Shown here: positions 1 to 8,575 of the stretch, in pieces | Layout of the letters: each line of letters begins with the position of its first letter | Position numbering within the stretch: position 1 is the first letter of the stretch | Assembly (NCBI GenBank): GCA_951813545.1 | Contig: OX638352.1 | Location: 2,170,001 to 2,234,000 of the forward strand | Direction: 5' to 3' | Length of the DNA: 64,000 nucleotides | From: an uncultured Poribacteria bacterium | GTDB lineage: Bacteria > Poribacteria > WGA-4E > WGA-3G | Position numbers and translations under genes: made by a program | The notes under the pieces: generated by a model | Database searches by the model: none | Seen by the model: only the letters and a program-made list of their open reading frames with translations | What the model was told of the DNA's origin: nothing

Positions 1-1564
1 TATTAAAGACAAGTGCTATAATGGCAATTATCCCAGAGAAGCGGTAGTAAATCATCATGAAAATCAGAACCCCACCCAAACCAATGAGTGCAGCGAGAAT
101 GCCGTCGTCAATAGATTCTTGTCCGAGGGTGGGACCAACCGTGCGCTCCTCAGCGATCTGTACCCCTACCGGAAAAGCACCCGCTTTCAGGATATTGGAA
201 AGGTAATTCGCTTCCTCATACGTGAAGTTTCCTTGAATAATAGCGTTTCCGACAATCTGGTCCTGAATGACAGGGGCAGACTGTACTTTTCCATCAAGGA
301 GAATCGCCAAGTGTTCACCAACATGATCGCCCGTAACCTGCGCAAACTTACGTCTACCAATACTATCAAAACTCATTGAAACGACGATGTCAAAACTGGT
401 TCTACCTGTAGTGGGTCCAGCATCATTAATACGGTCGCCACTCAGCAGAACAGGACTTTCTAACACATACCAGTTGCCGGTCTCATAGTGGTAGCGAACT
501 TCACTATCTTCTGGGATATTATCCGGTATCGGTGTATCAGCAATTCCGCTCCATAAATTTCCACCAGTAGGTGATTTCTGGACGAGTTTAAACTCAAGTC
601 TACCCATCGTCTTAACGATTTGTAGCGGCTTCGAGGAGTCCTTGGCACCCGGCAGTTCGACGATGATTCTCGGATGATTTGCCTCTCGCCGAATAGAGGG
701 TTCAGAAACGCCGAATGCGTCAACACGGTTTCGTAAGACAATCAGCACCTGCTCAATTGCCTGCTCACTATACTTCTGGATGCCTCGTTCGCTAAGTGTT
801 AACTGATACGTGGACTGCATCTCTGCTTCGTTACTAACTTGTGCGTCTTCAAAAAATTCGATTTCATTGAGGAGACGTTGGGCTTTCTCGAGATACTTCG
901 CCTTTTCACCGGAATCCGACCGAAGTCTGGAAGGGATACCGACAAATACGTTCAATGTGTCTTGTCCATCTATCTGTTTAACTTCTCGGCACAAAACGTC
1001 CTCAGTGCGAAGCCGTTCGGGGATTGAGTGGACATGTTCGCGGAGCAGCTCCGTTTTGGAGGTTTCCAAATCAACCTCAAGCACGAGGTGGACACCCCCT
1101 TTGAGGTCCAACCCTAATTTCAATCGGCTATCGGGTATAAGCCGCCGGAGGACCGTCGGAAGACTACCATATAGGTGCAAATTGTCAAGTGTTGCACGTG
1201 GGTCCTGACGCGCCTTCTCCGAGATGAGCCGAACATAAAATTCGCGTGCTTCAGTGGTATCAAATTCATAGTCAAGTGCTTCTTCCTCAAGTCCAAGTTT
1301 CCCTAAGTGGACTCGGAAGACATCCTGAAGTTCAAAGGTCGCATCCTGGAAATTGATTCCCTCGGGGTATTCGACCTCTGCGAGATTCACCTTCAAAGCG
1401 TTGTCTTCAGTCACTTCAAAAGGTGGAAGTTTTTCCTGCATCCAAAGCGGTAGGTTTCCATACAATGGATTGTAGAAACTATCCGGGGTAGGGATGAGGT
1501 ATAGCGCAGAAAATATCAAAACCCCGACGATTAAAACAATTTTCCAGATACTAAATCTGTACAT
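1..1564 (-). CDS. secD: Protein translocase subunit SecD (partial)
   Basis: This is the inner-membrane SecD subunit, which uses the proton-motive force to help pull preproteins across the membrane after SecA-driven translocation. The frame is open from an ATG at 1564 to the window edge, giving 521 codons. An AGGAG ribosome binding site lies about 9 nt upstream. Residues 7-24 form the first membrane helix. The family motif DLKGGVHLVLEVD is near residue 155. The periplasmic P1 region and the stretch reading LLDGKVQSAPVI (around residue 425) are followed by TVGPTLGQESID and the start of the second membrane helix. The C-terminal membrane domain, and any fused SecF, lie outside the window. Identification is secure. 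Confidence 0.95.
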   Translation of the reverse strand, partial: MYRFSIWKIVLIVGVLIFSALYLIPTPDSFYNPLYGNLPLWMQEKLPPFEVTEDNALKVNLAEVEYPEGINFQDATFELQDVFRVHLGKLGLEEEALDYEFDTTEAREFYVRLISEKARQDPRATLDNLHLYGSLPTVLRRLIPDSRLKLGLDLKGGVHLVLEVDLETSKTELLREHVHSIPERLRTEDVLCREVKQIDGQDTLNVFVGIPSRLRSDSGEKAKYLEKAQRLLNEIEFFEDAQVSNEAEMQSTYQLTLSERGIQKYSEQAIEQVLIVLRNRVDAFGVSEPSIRREANHPRIIVELPGAKDSSKPLQIVKTMGRLEFKLVQKSPTGGNLWSGIADTPIPDNIPEDSEVRYHYETGNWYVLESPVLLSGDRINDAGPTTGRTSFDIVVSMSFDSIGRRKFAQVTGDHVGEHLAILLDGKVQSAPVIQDQIVGNAIIQGNFTYEEANYLSNILKAGAFPVGVQIAEERTVGPTLGQESIDDGILAALIGLGGVLIFMMIYYRFSGIIAIIALVFN

Positions 1565-1694
1565 CCAATTTACTCCTAGACATTAAAAATTTTTATACTC
1601 AGCATGACAACGCGCGCTTGACTCACACGTCCGAAACGGCATCGTAGACAAATCAAGAGTGTCTTTGCGCTACGTTTGATGTTTCCATGCGATC

Positions 1695-1723
1695 GTAGGG
1701 GGTTGGGTAACCCAACCCCCTAC
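1695..1723. repeat. Perfect palindrome, 14-bp arms
   Basis: The arms GTAGGGGGTTGGGT and ACCCAACCCCCTAC flank a single A. It lies between secD and the tRNA 3' exon. It shares the GTAGGG...CCCTAC ends and size of the palindromes found inside coding genes elsewhere in the window, so it is probably an intergenic member of that family. It could also fold as a hairpin after the tRNA transcript. Confidence 0.85.
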
Positions 1724-1848
1724 TGACTGTTGGCGTGCAGACACCGAAAACGGAACGCGCCTGGGAGGAATCGAACCCCCGACACGAGGCTTAGGAAGCC
1801 CCTGCTGTAGGGTAGCCATGAGAGGTCGTCCTCATCACAGCCCCCTCC

Positions 1849-1882
1849 GAACCGTGCGTGCGACTTTCACCGCACACGGCTC
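1849..1882 (-). ncRNA. Group II intron domain V
   Basis: A 34-nt hairpin with lower stem GAGCCGT/ACGGTTC, an upper stem ending in a GAAA-type loop, and the usual internal bulge. This is the catalytic core of group II introns and the most conserved part of the ribozyme. Domain VI follows at about 1848-1812 and contains an ATGAG/CTCAT helix; the branch-point A was not assigned. Confidence 0.93.
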
Positions 1883-1910
1883 TCCGAATCATTGATAATG
1901 ACATTAGATC

Positions 1911-2234
1911 TTATCTTGGTTTTCCGTATGTAGATGTAAATATGTTGAACTGTCGTTTTATTTCTGGTAGAATATAGTGTTTTACAGTTCCCCAATATAC
2001 ATCTTTGTTACGAGTTATCCATTTTCGATCTTCCTTGTTGAGATCTACTAATGAATCAAGATGTGAGTTTTCTTCTACTACTCGTTTTGCGAAGAATTTC
2101 CATTGTGTATTTCTGATTGTTTTATCCAAGTAATCTTCATAATCCTCTTCTTTTTTTCTGTCCGTTCGTTTTTGATCGTGTATAGACCATATTGCAATTA
2201 TTATGAAGATGAGTAATATCACGATAAAGATCAT
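1911..2234 (-). CDS. Small membrane-anchored protein inside the intron
   Basis: An ORF of 107 codons with an AGGTGG ribosome binding site 7 nt before its ATG. Residues 1-18 are a very hydrophobic Ile-rich segment, followed by a charged region (DQKRTDRKKEEDYEDYLDK) and a soluble C-terminal part rich in Trp, Lys and Asn. No family is recognised. It lies between the RT-maturase stop and domain V, where most introns have little extra sequence, so it looks like cargo in domain IV. Topology suggests a single-pass inner-membrane protein with a cytoplasmic domain. It could be a chance ORF, but the ribosome site and composition favour a gene. Confidence 0.5.
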   Translation of the reverse strand: MIFIVILLIFIIIAIWSIHDQKRTDRKKEEDYEDYLDKTIRNTQWKFFAKRVVEENSHLDSLVDLNKEDRKWITRNKDVYWGTVKHYILPEIKRQFNIFTSTYGKPR

Positions 2235-2407
2235 AGTTAGACCACCTATCGCTAGATTTAATCACGTTGGACAATTAAGTCAGAAATAAGACCTATAGAT
2301 AATCACTTTTAGTTGATGTCTTGGACTCTGATAAGGTATAATTGGTTGTTTGGTCTATACGTATTTCGCGACACGAATTTGAAACCAAACGAGGAGGTGA
2401 TGGACCT

Positions 2408-2563
2408 ATGGATTTTAAGTTAGGTCTCAGCCTCGAGTTGAGTAGCGACTCCAAATGTGCTTCTTGTGGTTCGTTAATTCCGTCCAAATCTACTTTGGAT
2501 TGGATTCAACTAATCATTGGTAGCATAGGAGTCATACTCCCTCTTGTCCAACTTATTGGATAA
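2408..2563 (+). CDS. 51-residue peptide with CxxC and a C-terminal membrane helix
   Basis: The ORF runs opposite to the intron, with a strong GAGGAGGT site 9 nt before ATG 2408. Its product has a CASC motif at residues 17-20 and a hydrophobic segment at about residues 31-50. No family is recognised. Size and topology resemble small membrane toxins or regulatory peptides, but nothing in the sequence proves that. Longer versions from an upstream start at 2342 lack a comparable ribosome site. Confidence 0.4.
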   Translation: MDFKLGLSLELSSDSKCASCGSLIPSKSTLDWIQLIIGSIGVILPLVQLIG

Positions 2564-2591
2564 GCCCTTGAGCGCAGGGTTATGCACCCCT

Positions 2592-4313
2592 TTATACCTT
2601 ATCTTGCCCCAAGACCTCCTCTCCATGTGATTTCTTTCCGTGAATCTCTCTATGACATTCTGTGTGGACCAACCGTAGGTTGCTATAGTCGTCTATTCCA
2701 CCTTCCGATTTCGGGACGACATGATGAATATGCATCCCTTGCTCGTAAATGTCATCTCTGGTAATGCCCCGTTTACAGTGAGGACATTTGCCTTTCTGTT
2801 TCTGAAAGAGCCTTTTTCGCTTTACGCTTTCGATTTGATCAAAGGCATTGAGATATTCACGCTTGTTCCAGTATTCGATTGACTGTGGGTCTTTGTCGTA
2901 GACCCGATAATCATTATTGACCTTGACGAACCTCTTGATTGGGATTTTTCCAAGCATAGGTATCTTAGTGTTGGTTTCCCGATCTACGAAATGGCTTTTC
3001 CTTTCGGAAGTTCTTTGGAAATACCTGTTCATTATCCAACCTTTTGACTTGTTAGGATGCCGTCTCTTTGCCCATCTGTAGAGTTTATCCCACAGTTTTC
3101 CATCAACTCTACTGAATGTTCGGGTTGCTACGACATGTCTATAATACATTGCCCAACCCACGAGTTTAGGGGTTAGTAGCAGTATTACGTTTTCCTGTGT
3201 TGCAGTTTTATGGCTATCCAGGATTTCCTTACATTCCTCCAGAAGGTCTTTCACCCTTTCTTTCTGAGGTCGTATACTAAGAGTATATTTGACTTTACCA
3301 CCCTTTATCTCGGTTTTGTATTTCCTGAAATTGAATCCAAGGAAATTAAAACCTTTGTAGATATGGGTGATCTTCGTCTTTTCTTCGGATAATGTGAGTC
3401 CTACTTTGCAGCGTAGGTGTTCAGCGACCTCTTCTTTGATTTCTTTTGCCTCCGGTTCAGAACGACATACAATCACGAAGTCATCTGCATATCTGACTAT
3501 GGGATTGGATTTCTTTGTCCCAAATTTATTGCAAAAGTCATCAAGAGTTGTTAGTGCCACGTTAGCGAGCAGGGGCGATATTACCCCACCCTGTGGTGTT
3601 CCAGTTTCGCTGTCATACACTTCCCCGTTTTGGAATACCTCGGTTTTCAATATCTTCCCTATGGTTTCAGTTGCCCATTTCGGAACTGACCAATCTTCCA
3701 GAGTATCGATAATGTGTTCGTGTTTGATGTTATCAAAGCATCCTTTGATGTCACCCTCAAGCACATATCTCGGTCTGTCTTCCTTAGCCAGTTTTAGAAA
3801 GAGTTGGGACATTGCGTCCTGACAACTTCTTTTGGGTCTGAAACCATGACTATTGCCGTTATACCGGTATTCTACAATCGGATCAAGTGCTATCCGAAGC
3901 ATCTCTTGAACAATCCGGTCATATAGTGTAGGAATACCTAATGGTTGTTTCTTACCATTCGGTTTTGGTATGTAGACCCATTTGATCTTGTCCGGTTTCT
4001 TCCCAATATCAATCTCTGCCATAATTCTATGGCGTATTTGATTTTGGTATTCACGGGATTGACCTTTCGGGATCGCAATACCATCCACTCCAGCAGTGTA
4101 TTTCCCAACGTTGTGTTGCGTTATTCGCCACGTTGCCAGGATTACAACTGCTTTTGACCGTTTTGTTAGAAGGTCAAACGTTTCTCGGATACCTTCTTTG
4201 TCATTATCAGCAACCGCTTTATCTAATCTTCTTTGCATCGAGAGGATATGTTTCTCGCAGTTTCTTATATTCTCTGCGGAGAACGTGTCCACCCCTATAG
4301 ATTGGCGTTCCAT
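2592..4313 (-). CDS. ltrA: Group II intron reverse transcriptase/maturase with HNH endonuclease
   Basis: The 573-residue intron-encoded protein promotes splicing of its own intron RNA and its retrotransposition. RT blocks occupy about residues 70-330, with the active-site YADD near 275 and the GTPQGGVISPLLAN motif just before it. A maturase (domain X) region follows at about 340-450. The C terminus (about 509-560) is an HNH nuclease with CPHC, HIHH and a final ECHREIHG, the type that nicks the second DNA strand. Overall layout is that of chloroplast-like or bacterial LtrA proteins. The frame is intact, so the element may be mobile. It lies within domain IV of the intron interrupting tRNA-Arg. 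Confidence 0.95.
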   Translation of the reverse strand: MERQSIGVDTFSAENIRNCEKHILSMQRRLDKAVADNDKEGIRETFDLLTKRSKAVVILATWRITQHNVGKYTAGVDGIAIPKGQSREYQNQIRHRIMAEIDIGKKPDKIKWVYIPKPNGKKQPLGIPTLYDRIVQEMLRIALDPIVEYRYNGNSHGFRPKRSCQDAMSQLFLKLAKEDRPRYVLEGDIKGCFDNIKHEHIIDTLEDWSVPKWATETIGKILKTEVFQNGEVYDSETGTPQGGVISPLLANVALTTLDDFCNKFGTKKSNPIVRYADDFVIVCRSEPEAKEIKEEVAEHLRCKVGLTLSEEKTKITHIYKGFNFLGFNFRKYKTEIKGGKVKYTLSIRPQKERVKDLLEECKEILDSHKTATQENVILLLTPKLVGWAMYYRHVVATRTFSRVDGKLWDKLYRWAKRRHPNKSKGWIMNRYFQRTSERKSHFVDRETNTKIPMLGKIPIKRFVKVNNDYRVYDKDPQSIEYWNKREYLNAFDQIESVKRKRLFQKQKGKCPHCKRGITRDDIYEQGMHIHHVVPKSEGGIDDYSNLRLVHTECHREIHGKKSHGEEVLGQDKV

Positions 4314-4845
4314 TGGAACGATTTCACTCCTTATAGGTTTGACGGTTATTCAGATTTTCAAAAGCAATGATTCTGGTCAGGCTTTACTGACCTCCTCAAC
4401 CTTATGAACTACGCGAGTTCACTTAGGTTCTTCTCGGCTTCCTTATATTGGACTTCGTTGACTGATTTAGAATCTATCTATACCCCGATAGGTTGTGCAT
4501 CACAACCCTTGTGTCTCTCGATCTACGCCGTGAAAAGGAAAGAGTTCCACGCTGAGACACCATAGTTTTTCAAGGCATCTATATCGCTCTGACGAGGCTT
4601 GCAATAGTTCAACTTTCGTTTATTCATGTCAGCCATTGTTGGACGTGTCAGCCTTCGGGACTCTTACGAGTTGCCTTCCCTGAGACATTCGCCATTTTCC
4701 TCTGCTTCCCACACTGCCGTTTCCAGCAATGCAGTTGAGGTAAAACATGCGGTGTTAGATTCACCGAGCCGGAATCGAACCGGCATTCCAATACAACTTG
4801 CCGAGACGCACCTATCCCCTGAGCTACAGGCGCATATATTACAAC

Positions 4846-5361
4846 CTAATATTTAATGAGCGAAAAAATATCGTAGTTCGGAACCTTCTCCCTCCCGTTG
4901 AGTTCCAGTAACTCAATTAAGACGGCAATACCAACAATATGCCCTTCCAGTTTTTCTATGAGCTCGACTGATGCAGCGAGTGTTCCTCCAGTTGCCAGGA
5001 GATCATCACATAACAGGATCCTGCTGTGTTTCGGAAACGCGTCCCGATGAATTTCAAGCGTATCACTCCCGTACTCAAGATTATAAGTGGCTTCGTGCGT
5101 ATCATAAGGCAATTTGCCTTTTTTACGGATAGGGACAAAACCGGCACCGAATCGATACGCGAACGCAGTACCGAAAATGAAACCACGTGCCTCAGTTCCA
5201 GCAACAACATCAATCGTCTCAGATTTATAACGGAGCGCGAACTCATCAAGCACCCTATGAAATGCATTTGCATTTCCTATAAGTGGCGTGATGTCTTTGA
5301 AGAGAATGTCCGGTTTCGGAAAGTCGGGTATTTCTCGAATAAATCGTGAAAAATCATGCAT
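4846..5361 (-). CDS. apt: Adenine phosphoribosyltransferase
   Basis: This cytoplasmic purine-salvage enzyme converts adenine and PRPP to AMP and pyrophosphate. The 171-residue product has the usual family length. The PRPP-binding motif CDDLLATGGT is at residues 118-127, and AGTEARGFIFG (about 54-64) is the conserved central motif. Its ATG shares one base with the TAA stop of the upstream dehydrogenase gene (TAATG), which suggests translational coupling. The split tRNA-Arg gene starts 12 nt downstream. Confidence 0.95.
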   Translation of the reverse strand: MHDFSRFIREIPDFPKPDILFKDITPLIGNANAFHRVLDEFALRYKSETIDVVAGTEARGFIFGTAFAYRFGAGFVPIRKKGKLPYDTHEATYNLEYGSDTLEIHRDAFPKHSRILLCDDLLATGGTLAASVELIEKLEGHIVGIAVLIELLELNGREKVPNYDIFSLIKY

Positions 5362-6419
5362 TACGTTCCTTTCTCCTTCTGATGCGGGTGTATCATAATC
5401 TTCATCCCTTGTCGGGATTCCATTGCCTCAAATGCTTTGTCAATCTCAATAAGTGGAAAATGGTGTGTGATGAGCGGTTTCACACGGACTAACCCTTTTT
5501 CAAGCAGACGTACTGCCAACTCGTGGTGTCGCGGCACACATCCGTGCGAACCTGTGACGAAACACTCTTTATAGTGGATAACATTGGAGAGGACGCTCAT
5601 CGGACGCATGGTCTTCGGTAACCCACCAAACAGATTGACGTATCCTCGATGTGCTACCATTTCAACGGCTTGTTCGTGCGCCTCAACGGAAGCACACGTC
5701 GTAACGACGATATCAGGTCCCTCGCCTCCAGTTTCTTCTTTGCATCTCTCAATCACGTCTTCTTCCTCAGAAGCGATGTATGCATCCGCTTCATAGAACT
5801 TTGCAATTTCCATCCGAAGTTTGCTCCGTTGTACCCCGATGACTTTCGTGGCACCCATAATCCGTGCAAGGTCAATCATCATACAACCAATCGGTCCAAG
5901 GCCGATGATGACGACAGTTTTTCCGAGGGACATATTGACGAGTTCAAGTCCGTTGATAGCACAGGCAAGAGGTTCGGCAAGGGCGGCTTCATCAAAGCTG
6001 AGGGTCGCATCAAACGGCGTAACAGGTCCTTCCTCCAAAACGAGACGCGGAAGTTTCATATATTGTGCGAAAGCACCGGGAATTTGATAACCGATGGCGT
6101 AGTTAATGTCGCAGTTGTTTCCAAGCCCATCCCGACACCAATGACACTGACCACAGGGCACATCCGCACCGATCGAAACCCGATCCCCTTCTTTGACGCG
6201 CGTTACATTTTTGCCTGTTTTAACGATGACACCGGAATTTTCATGCCCAATAATGGTGGGAGGGTTGACTCTTGGGTTACCGTGATGGAGAATGCGGACA
6301 TCAGAGCCACATATACTGACGGCTTCAACGCGCATTAAAGCGGCATTATCGTCAATTTCAGGTTCGGGCACTTCTCTCACGCTTAAATTTTCAAGACTTT
6401 CAAGTATAGCCGCTTTCAT
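5361..6419 (-). CDS. Zinc-dependent medium-chain alcohol/polyol dehydrogenase
   Basis: The 352-residue product belongs to the sorbitol/threonine dehydrogenase group of the medium-chain dehydrogenases. Catalytic zinc ligands are expected at Cys37 and in GHE (58-60). The four structural-zinc cysteines are at 89, 92, 95 and 103. The Rossmann motif GLGPIG is at 173-178. It likely oxidises a sugar alcohol or secondary alcohol with NAD(P)+; the substrate cannot be read from sequence. It lies in a minus-strand run with a GatD-like dehydrogenase and a sugar-phosphate epimerase, which points to polyol or rare-sugar catabolism, and it is coupled to apt. Confidence 0.88.
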   Translation of the reverse strand: MKAAILESLENLSVREVPEPEIDDNAALMRVEAVSICGSDVRILHHGNPRVNPPTIIGHENSGVIVKTGKNVTRVKEGDRVSIGADVPCGQCHWCRDGLGNNCDINYAIGYQIPGAFAQYMKLPRLVLEEGPVTPFDATLSFDEAALAEPLACAINGLELVNMSLGKTVVIIGLGPIGCMMIDLARIMGATKVIGVQRSKLRMEIAKFYEADAYIASEEEDVIERCKEETGGEGPDIVVTTCASVEAHEQAVEMVAHRGYVNLFGGLPKTMRPMSVLSNVIHYKECFVTGSHGCVPRHHELAVRLLEKGLVRVKPLITHHFPLIEIDKAFEAMESRQGMKIMIHPHQKEKGT

Positions 6420-6568
6420 ATTTTTAACGATTGGACCTCCGCTCCGTTTTTTCTAGCCCCACGCTAACCACTATGGGGACTCCAATCAAAAATGGGTTTC
6501 TAATGACTCTTAACCCATCTCGAACTATTGAATTTCTCAAACAATCGTACTTGATGTAGTAAACAAGA

Positions 6569-7621
6569 CTACGCGGATGGATGAATCAAAACTTTTGCGT
6601 AAAATTCGCTTTTGTCTCGCATCTTATGTAACATGTCAGAACTATCTGTCAGCGGCACTTTATGCGTTATCAAGGGCATAAGTGTTAACACACCAGATGC
6701 CATCGCTTGAAGTACGGTCCGCCAATCATCGTCATTGCCTGCAGCACTGTAATCGGAATTCCAGGTTCCGAAGATGGTCACCTCCCGCCGCATCAATTGC
6801 GATATAAGTGCAGCAGGTAACATCACATCCGCAGCAGGATTGCCGAGCAAAACGACGCTTCCACCGCGTCCGACACTGCCGAGGGCATTGCGATAGGTAG
6901 CAGGTACCCCCGCTGCCTCAATACAGACATGCGCGCCTTTACCATCAGTTCGTGCATTCACGACTTCAATCGGCTCTTCAGTCGTGCTATTAAAAACATT
7001 ATCAAAGCCGAGGCATCTCGCCAATTCCAGTTTTTCCGCAACAATATCAAAGAGCAAGACCTCTGCTGCGCCCATTATTTTTGCCCATTGGGCTGCCATC
7101 AATCCAATTGGTCCGGCACCGAAAATAGCAACAGGCTTCCCAACAGGCGACGTTTGCGCTCGGCGGAGCGCGTGCAGAGCAACCGCAGCCGGTTCAGTCA
7201 TCGATGCCTCTTCCAGTGTCACCCCTTGCGGTACAGGTATCAAGTTTGCTACCGGCGCGACAACATACTCAGCAAAGGCACCGTCGCTTCGTGAGCCGAG
7301 ATAGTCATAATCATGGCATTGAACATATTGTCCCTGTTCACACGCCGGACACATACCACACCAGAGCAGCGGAAAAACAACGACGGCATCACCCGGCGCA
7401 AAACCCTCAACTCCGGGACCGCACGCCTCAACGGTACCAGCAAATTCGTGTCCACAAACCGTTGGAAAACTATAGGTGCCTTTGACGAAAATTCTCGGAA
7501 TATCGGAACCGCAGACACCACAGAACCCGATTCGGACGCGCACCTCCCCTTCAGCGAGACGTGGCACTGGAATCTGTTCTAATCGTAAATCTCCAATGCC
7601 GTGAAGGACAAGTGCTTCCAT
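6569..7621 (-). CDS. Galactitol-1-phosphate 5-dehydrogenase-like enzyme
   Basis: This 350-residue zinc dehydrogenase closely resembles E. coli GatD. It shares the stretch CGSDIPRIF, catalytic Cys37 and His58-Glu59, structural-zinc cysteines at 88, 91, 94 and 102, and GAGPIG at 168-173. The region around residues 105-120 (DYLGSRSDGAFAEYV) also follows GatD. GatD oxidises galactitol-1-phosphate to tagatose-6-phosphate. No PTS components are visible, so the true substrate may be a free polyol. It sits between the sugar-phosphate epimerase and a second dehydrogenase on the same strand. Confidence 0.85.
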   Translation of the reverse strand: MEALVLHGIGDLRLEQIPVPRLAEGEVRVRIGFCGVCGSDIPRIFVKGTYSFPTVCGHEFAGTVEACGPGVEGFAPGDAVVVFPLLWCGMCPACEQGQYVQCHDYDYLGSRSDGAFAEYVVAPVANLIPVPQGVTLEEASMTEPAAVALHALRRAQTSPVGKPVAIFGAGPIGLMAAQWAKIMGAAEVLLFDIVAEKLELARCLGFDNVFNSTTEEPIEVVNARTDGKGAHVCIEAAGVPATYRNALGSVGRGGSVVLLGNPAADVMLPAALISQLMRREVTIFGTWNSDYSAAGNDDDWRTVLQAMASGVLTLMPLITHKVPLTDSSDMLHKMRDKSEFYAKVLIHPSA

Positions 7622-7625
7622 TATC

Positions 7626-7725
7626 TTTTAATTTTCCTTGCGGTTCGTTCAGACGGGTTTTTACAAAGAACATCACCCTCCGTATATCCGCCCTCCACTG
7701 CGTTTCAGGCTTTCCACTTTGGAAT
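7626..7725 (+). repeat. Dispersed repeat, CCTTGCGGTTCG family, copy A
   Basis: It begins TTTTAATTTTCCTTGCGG, continues GTTCGTTCAG, and later contains CTCCGTATATCCG and GTTTCAGGCTTTCC. Related copies are near 20,885-21,007 (inverted), 39,077, 52,709 and 55,289. It fills the gap between the epimerase-like gene and the GatD-like gene. No transposase is linked to any copy. Confidence 0.75.
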
Positions 7726-7727
7726 AC

Positions 7728-8456
7728 CTATGCCCGCTGCCTGCTTTCTCGTTCCGCAAGCCCAATCGCAATCGCTTTCTGTGCCCGCTGGACGTTCTCA
7801 GCGCGTGAACCGGATTCTTGGAAAACACTACTCGTGCCACCGACCAAGATATCAGCACCTGCAGATACCATCTTAGGGATATTTTCAAAACTCACGTTAC
7901 CATCAATTTCAATCGGTAAACTAACGCCGTGTTCGTCCAAAAAAGTGCGACACTCCGCAATTTTCTGGAGAGTCGCTGGCACTACTTTCTGCCCTGCAAA
8001 TCCCGGATTCACCGTCATAATGAGCACAAAATCAAGCCTCTCCAAGACATAATGTAATACAGAAAGAGGTGTTGCTGGATTGAGTGCTGCGCCTGCTTTA
8101 ATGCCGTGTGCTTGAATAAGAGACAACGTTCTATCGAGATGTATCGCTGATTCAACGTGAACTGCCACCTGCTGAACGCCGATCTCCGCGACCGCGTCAA
8201 CAAAGAAATCGTTGTTTTCCACCATGAGGTGAATGTCAAAAGCGCAGTCTGTCTTTGAACGCAATTGCTGAATAAGTGCAAGCCCAATCGGCATATTCGG
8301 AACGAAATGCGCGTCCATTAAATCAAAATGTAGCATGTTAACGCCAGCAGCTTCTAATTCCCGAATATCGGCTTCCAAATTGCATAAATCCGCGCACATC
8401 ACAGATGGCGCGATATGGACGTACGGCTCTGAAGATGCTGTATTTACAACAGGCAA
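7728..8456 (-). CDS. Ribulose-/allulose-phosphate 3-epimerase family protein
   Basis: This 242-residue TIM-barrel epimerase inverts C3 of a ketose phosphate. Family signatures are APSVMCADL (16-24), HFDLMDAHFVPN (43-54, metal ligands), HLMVEN (76-81), MTVNPGFAGQ (147-156) and IDGNVS (184-189). Ribulose-phosphate epimerases usually read DGG at the last site. The DGNVS form is nearer to allulose-6-phosphate epimerases (AlsE), so the substrate may not be ribulose-5-phosphate. Two polyol dehydrogenases follow on the same strand. A near-consensus promoter lies 70 nt upstream. Confidence 0.85.
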   Translation of the reverse strand: MPVVNTASSEPYVHIAPSVMCADLCNLEADIRELEAAGVNMLHFDLMDAHFVPNMPIGLALIQQLRSKTDCAFDIHLMVENNDFFVDAVAEIGVQQVAVHVESAIHLDRTLSLIQAHGIKAGAALNPATPLSVLHYVLERLDFVLIMTVNPGFAGQKVVPATLQKIAECRTFLDEHGVSLPIEIDGNVSFENIPKMVSAGADILVGGTSSVFQESGSRAENVQRAQKAIAIGLAERESRQRA

Positions 8457-8525
8457 GATAGCACTTCCCCAGCGTCAAAATTTCTATGTTTTTCCGAGAT
8501 AGTCTTGCGTCATGAAACTCTTAAT

Positions 8526-8554
8526 AGTATAGCATAAAACGAAGAATTTGTCAA
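8526..8554 (-). promoter_or_regulatory. Sigma-70-type promoter for the epimerase/dehydrogenase run
   Basis: On the minus strand TTGACA (8554-8549), a 17-nt spacer and TATACT (8531-8526) make a near-perfect vegetative promoter. It lies about 70 nt before the epimerase ATG at 8456 and could drive the genes down to apt. Confidence 0.75.
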
Positions 8555-8575
8555 ATTTTTGGATGGCGCGCGGGA

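Larger units (their letters stand above)
1807..4811 (-). mobile_element. Group II intron inserted in the tRNA-Arg D arm
   Basis: The 3,005-nt element starts with the group II consensus GTGCG (4811-4807) and ends in CTAC (1810-1807). A textbook domain V is at 1882-1849 and a domain VI stem follows before the 3' end. About 500 nt of non-coding sequence (domains I-III) precede the RT-maturase gene in domain IV. The boundaries are fixed by exon logic, since removal yields an intact tRNA. A possible EBS1 (CTATC, near 4488-4492) could pair with GATAG at the end of the 5' exon; this pairing is tentative. The intron runs in the same direction as its host gene, as splicing requires. Confidence 0.92.
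1756..4833 (-). tRNA. tRNA-Arg(CCU) split by a group II intron
   Basis: The 5' exon is 4833-4812 (22 nt) and the 3' exon is 1806-1756 (51 nt). Joined, they give a 73-nt tRNA: acceptor GCGCCTG pairs perfectly with CAGGCGC, D stem GCTC pairs with GAGC, anticodon stem GGGGC/GCCTC carries loop TTCCTAA (anticodon CCU), the variable loop is GTGTC, the T stem is GGGGG/CCTCC, and G is the discriminator base. CCA is not encoded. Neither half alone can form the D stem, because the intron sits after the first G of GAGC. The gene lies 12 nt downstream of apt on the same strand and is probably co-transcribed with it. Confidence 0.93.

Noticed and set aside
119..1208. Several ORFs on both strands within secD
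   Set aside because: They are shadows of the secD frame, which runs off the window edge and shows clear family motifs.
4763..4833. A complete tRNA gene on the minus strand
   Set aside because: It has a good T arm and 5' acceptor strand, but the acceptor does not pair, the D stem is broken and no anticodon arm forms. The 5' part belongs to tRNA-Arg(CCU) and the rest is intron.
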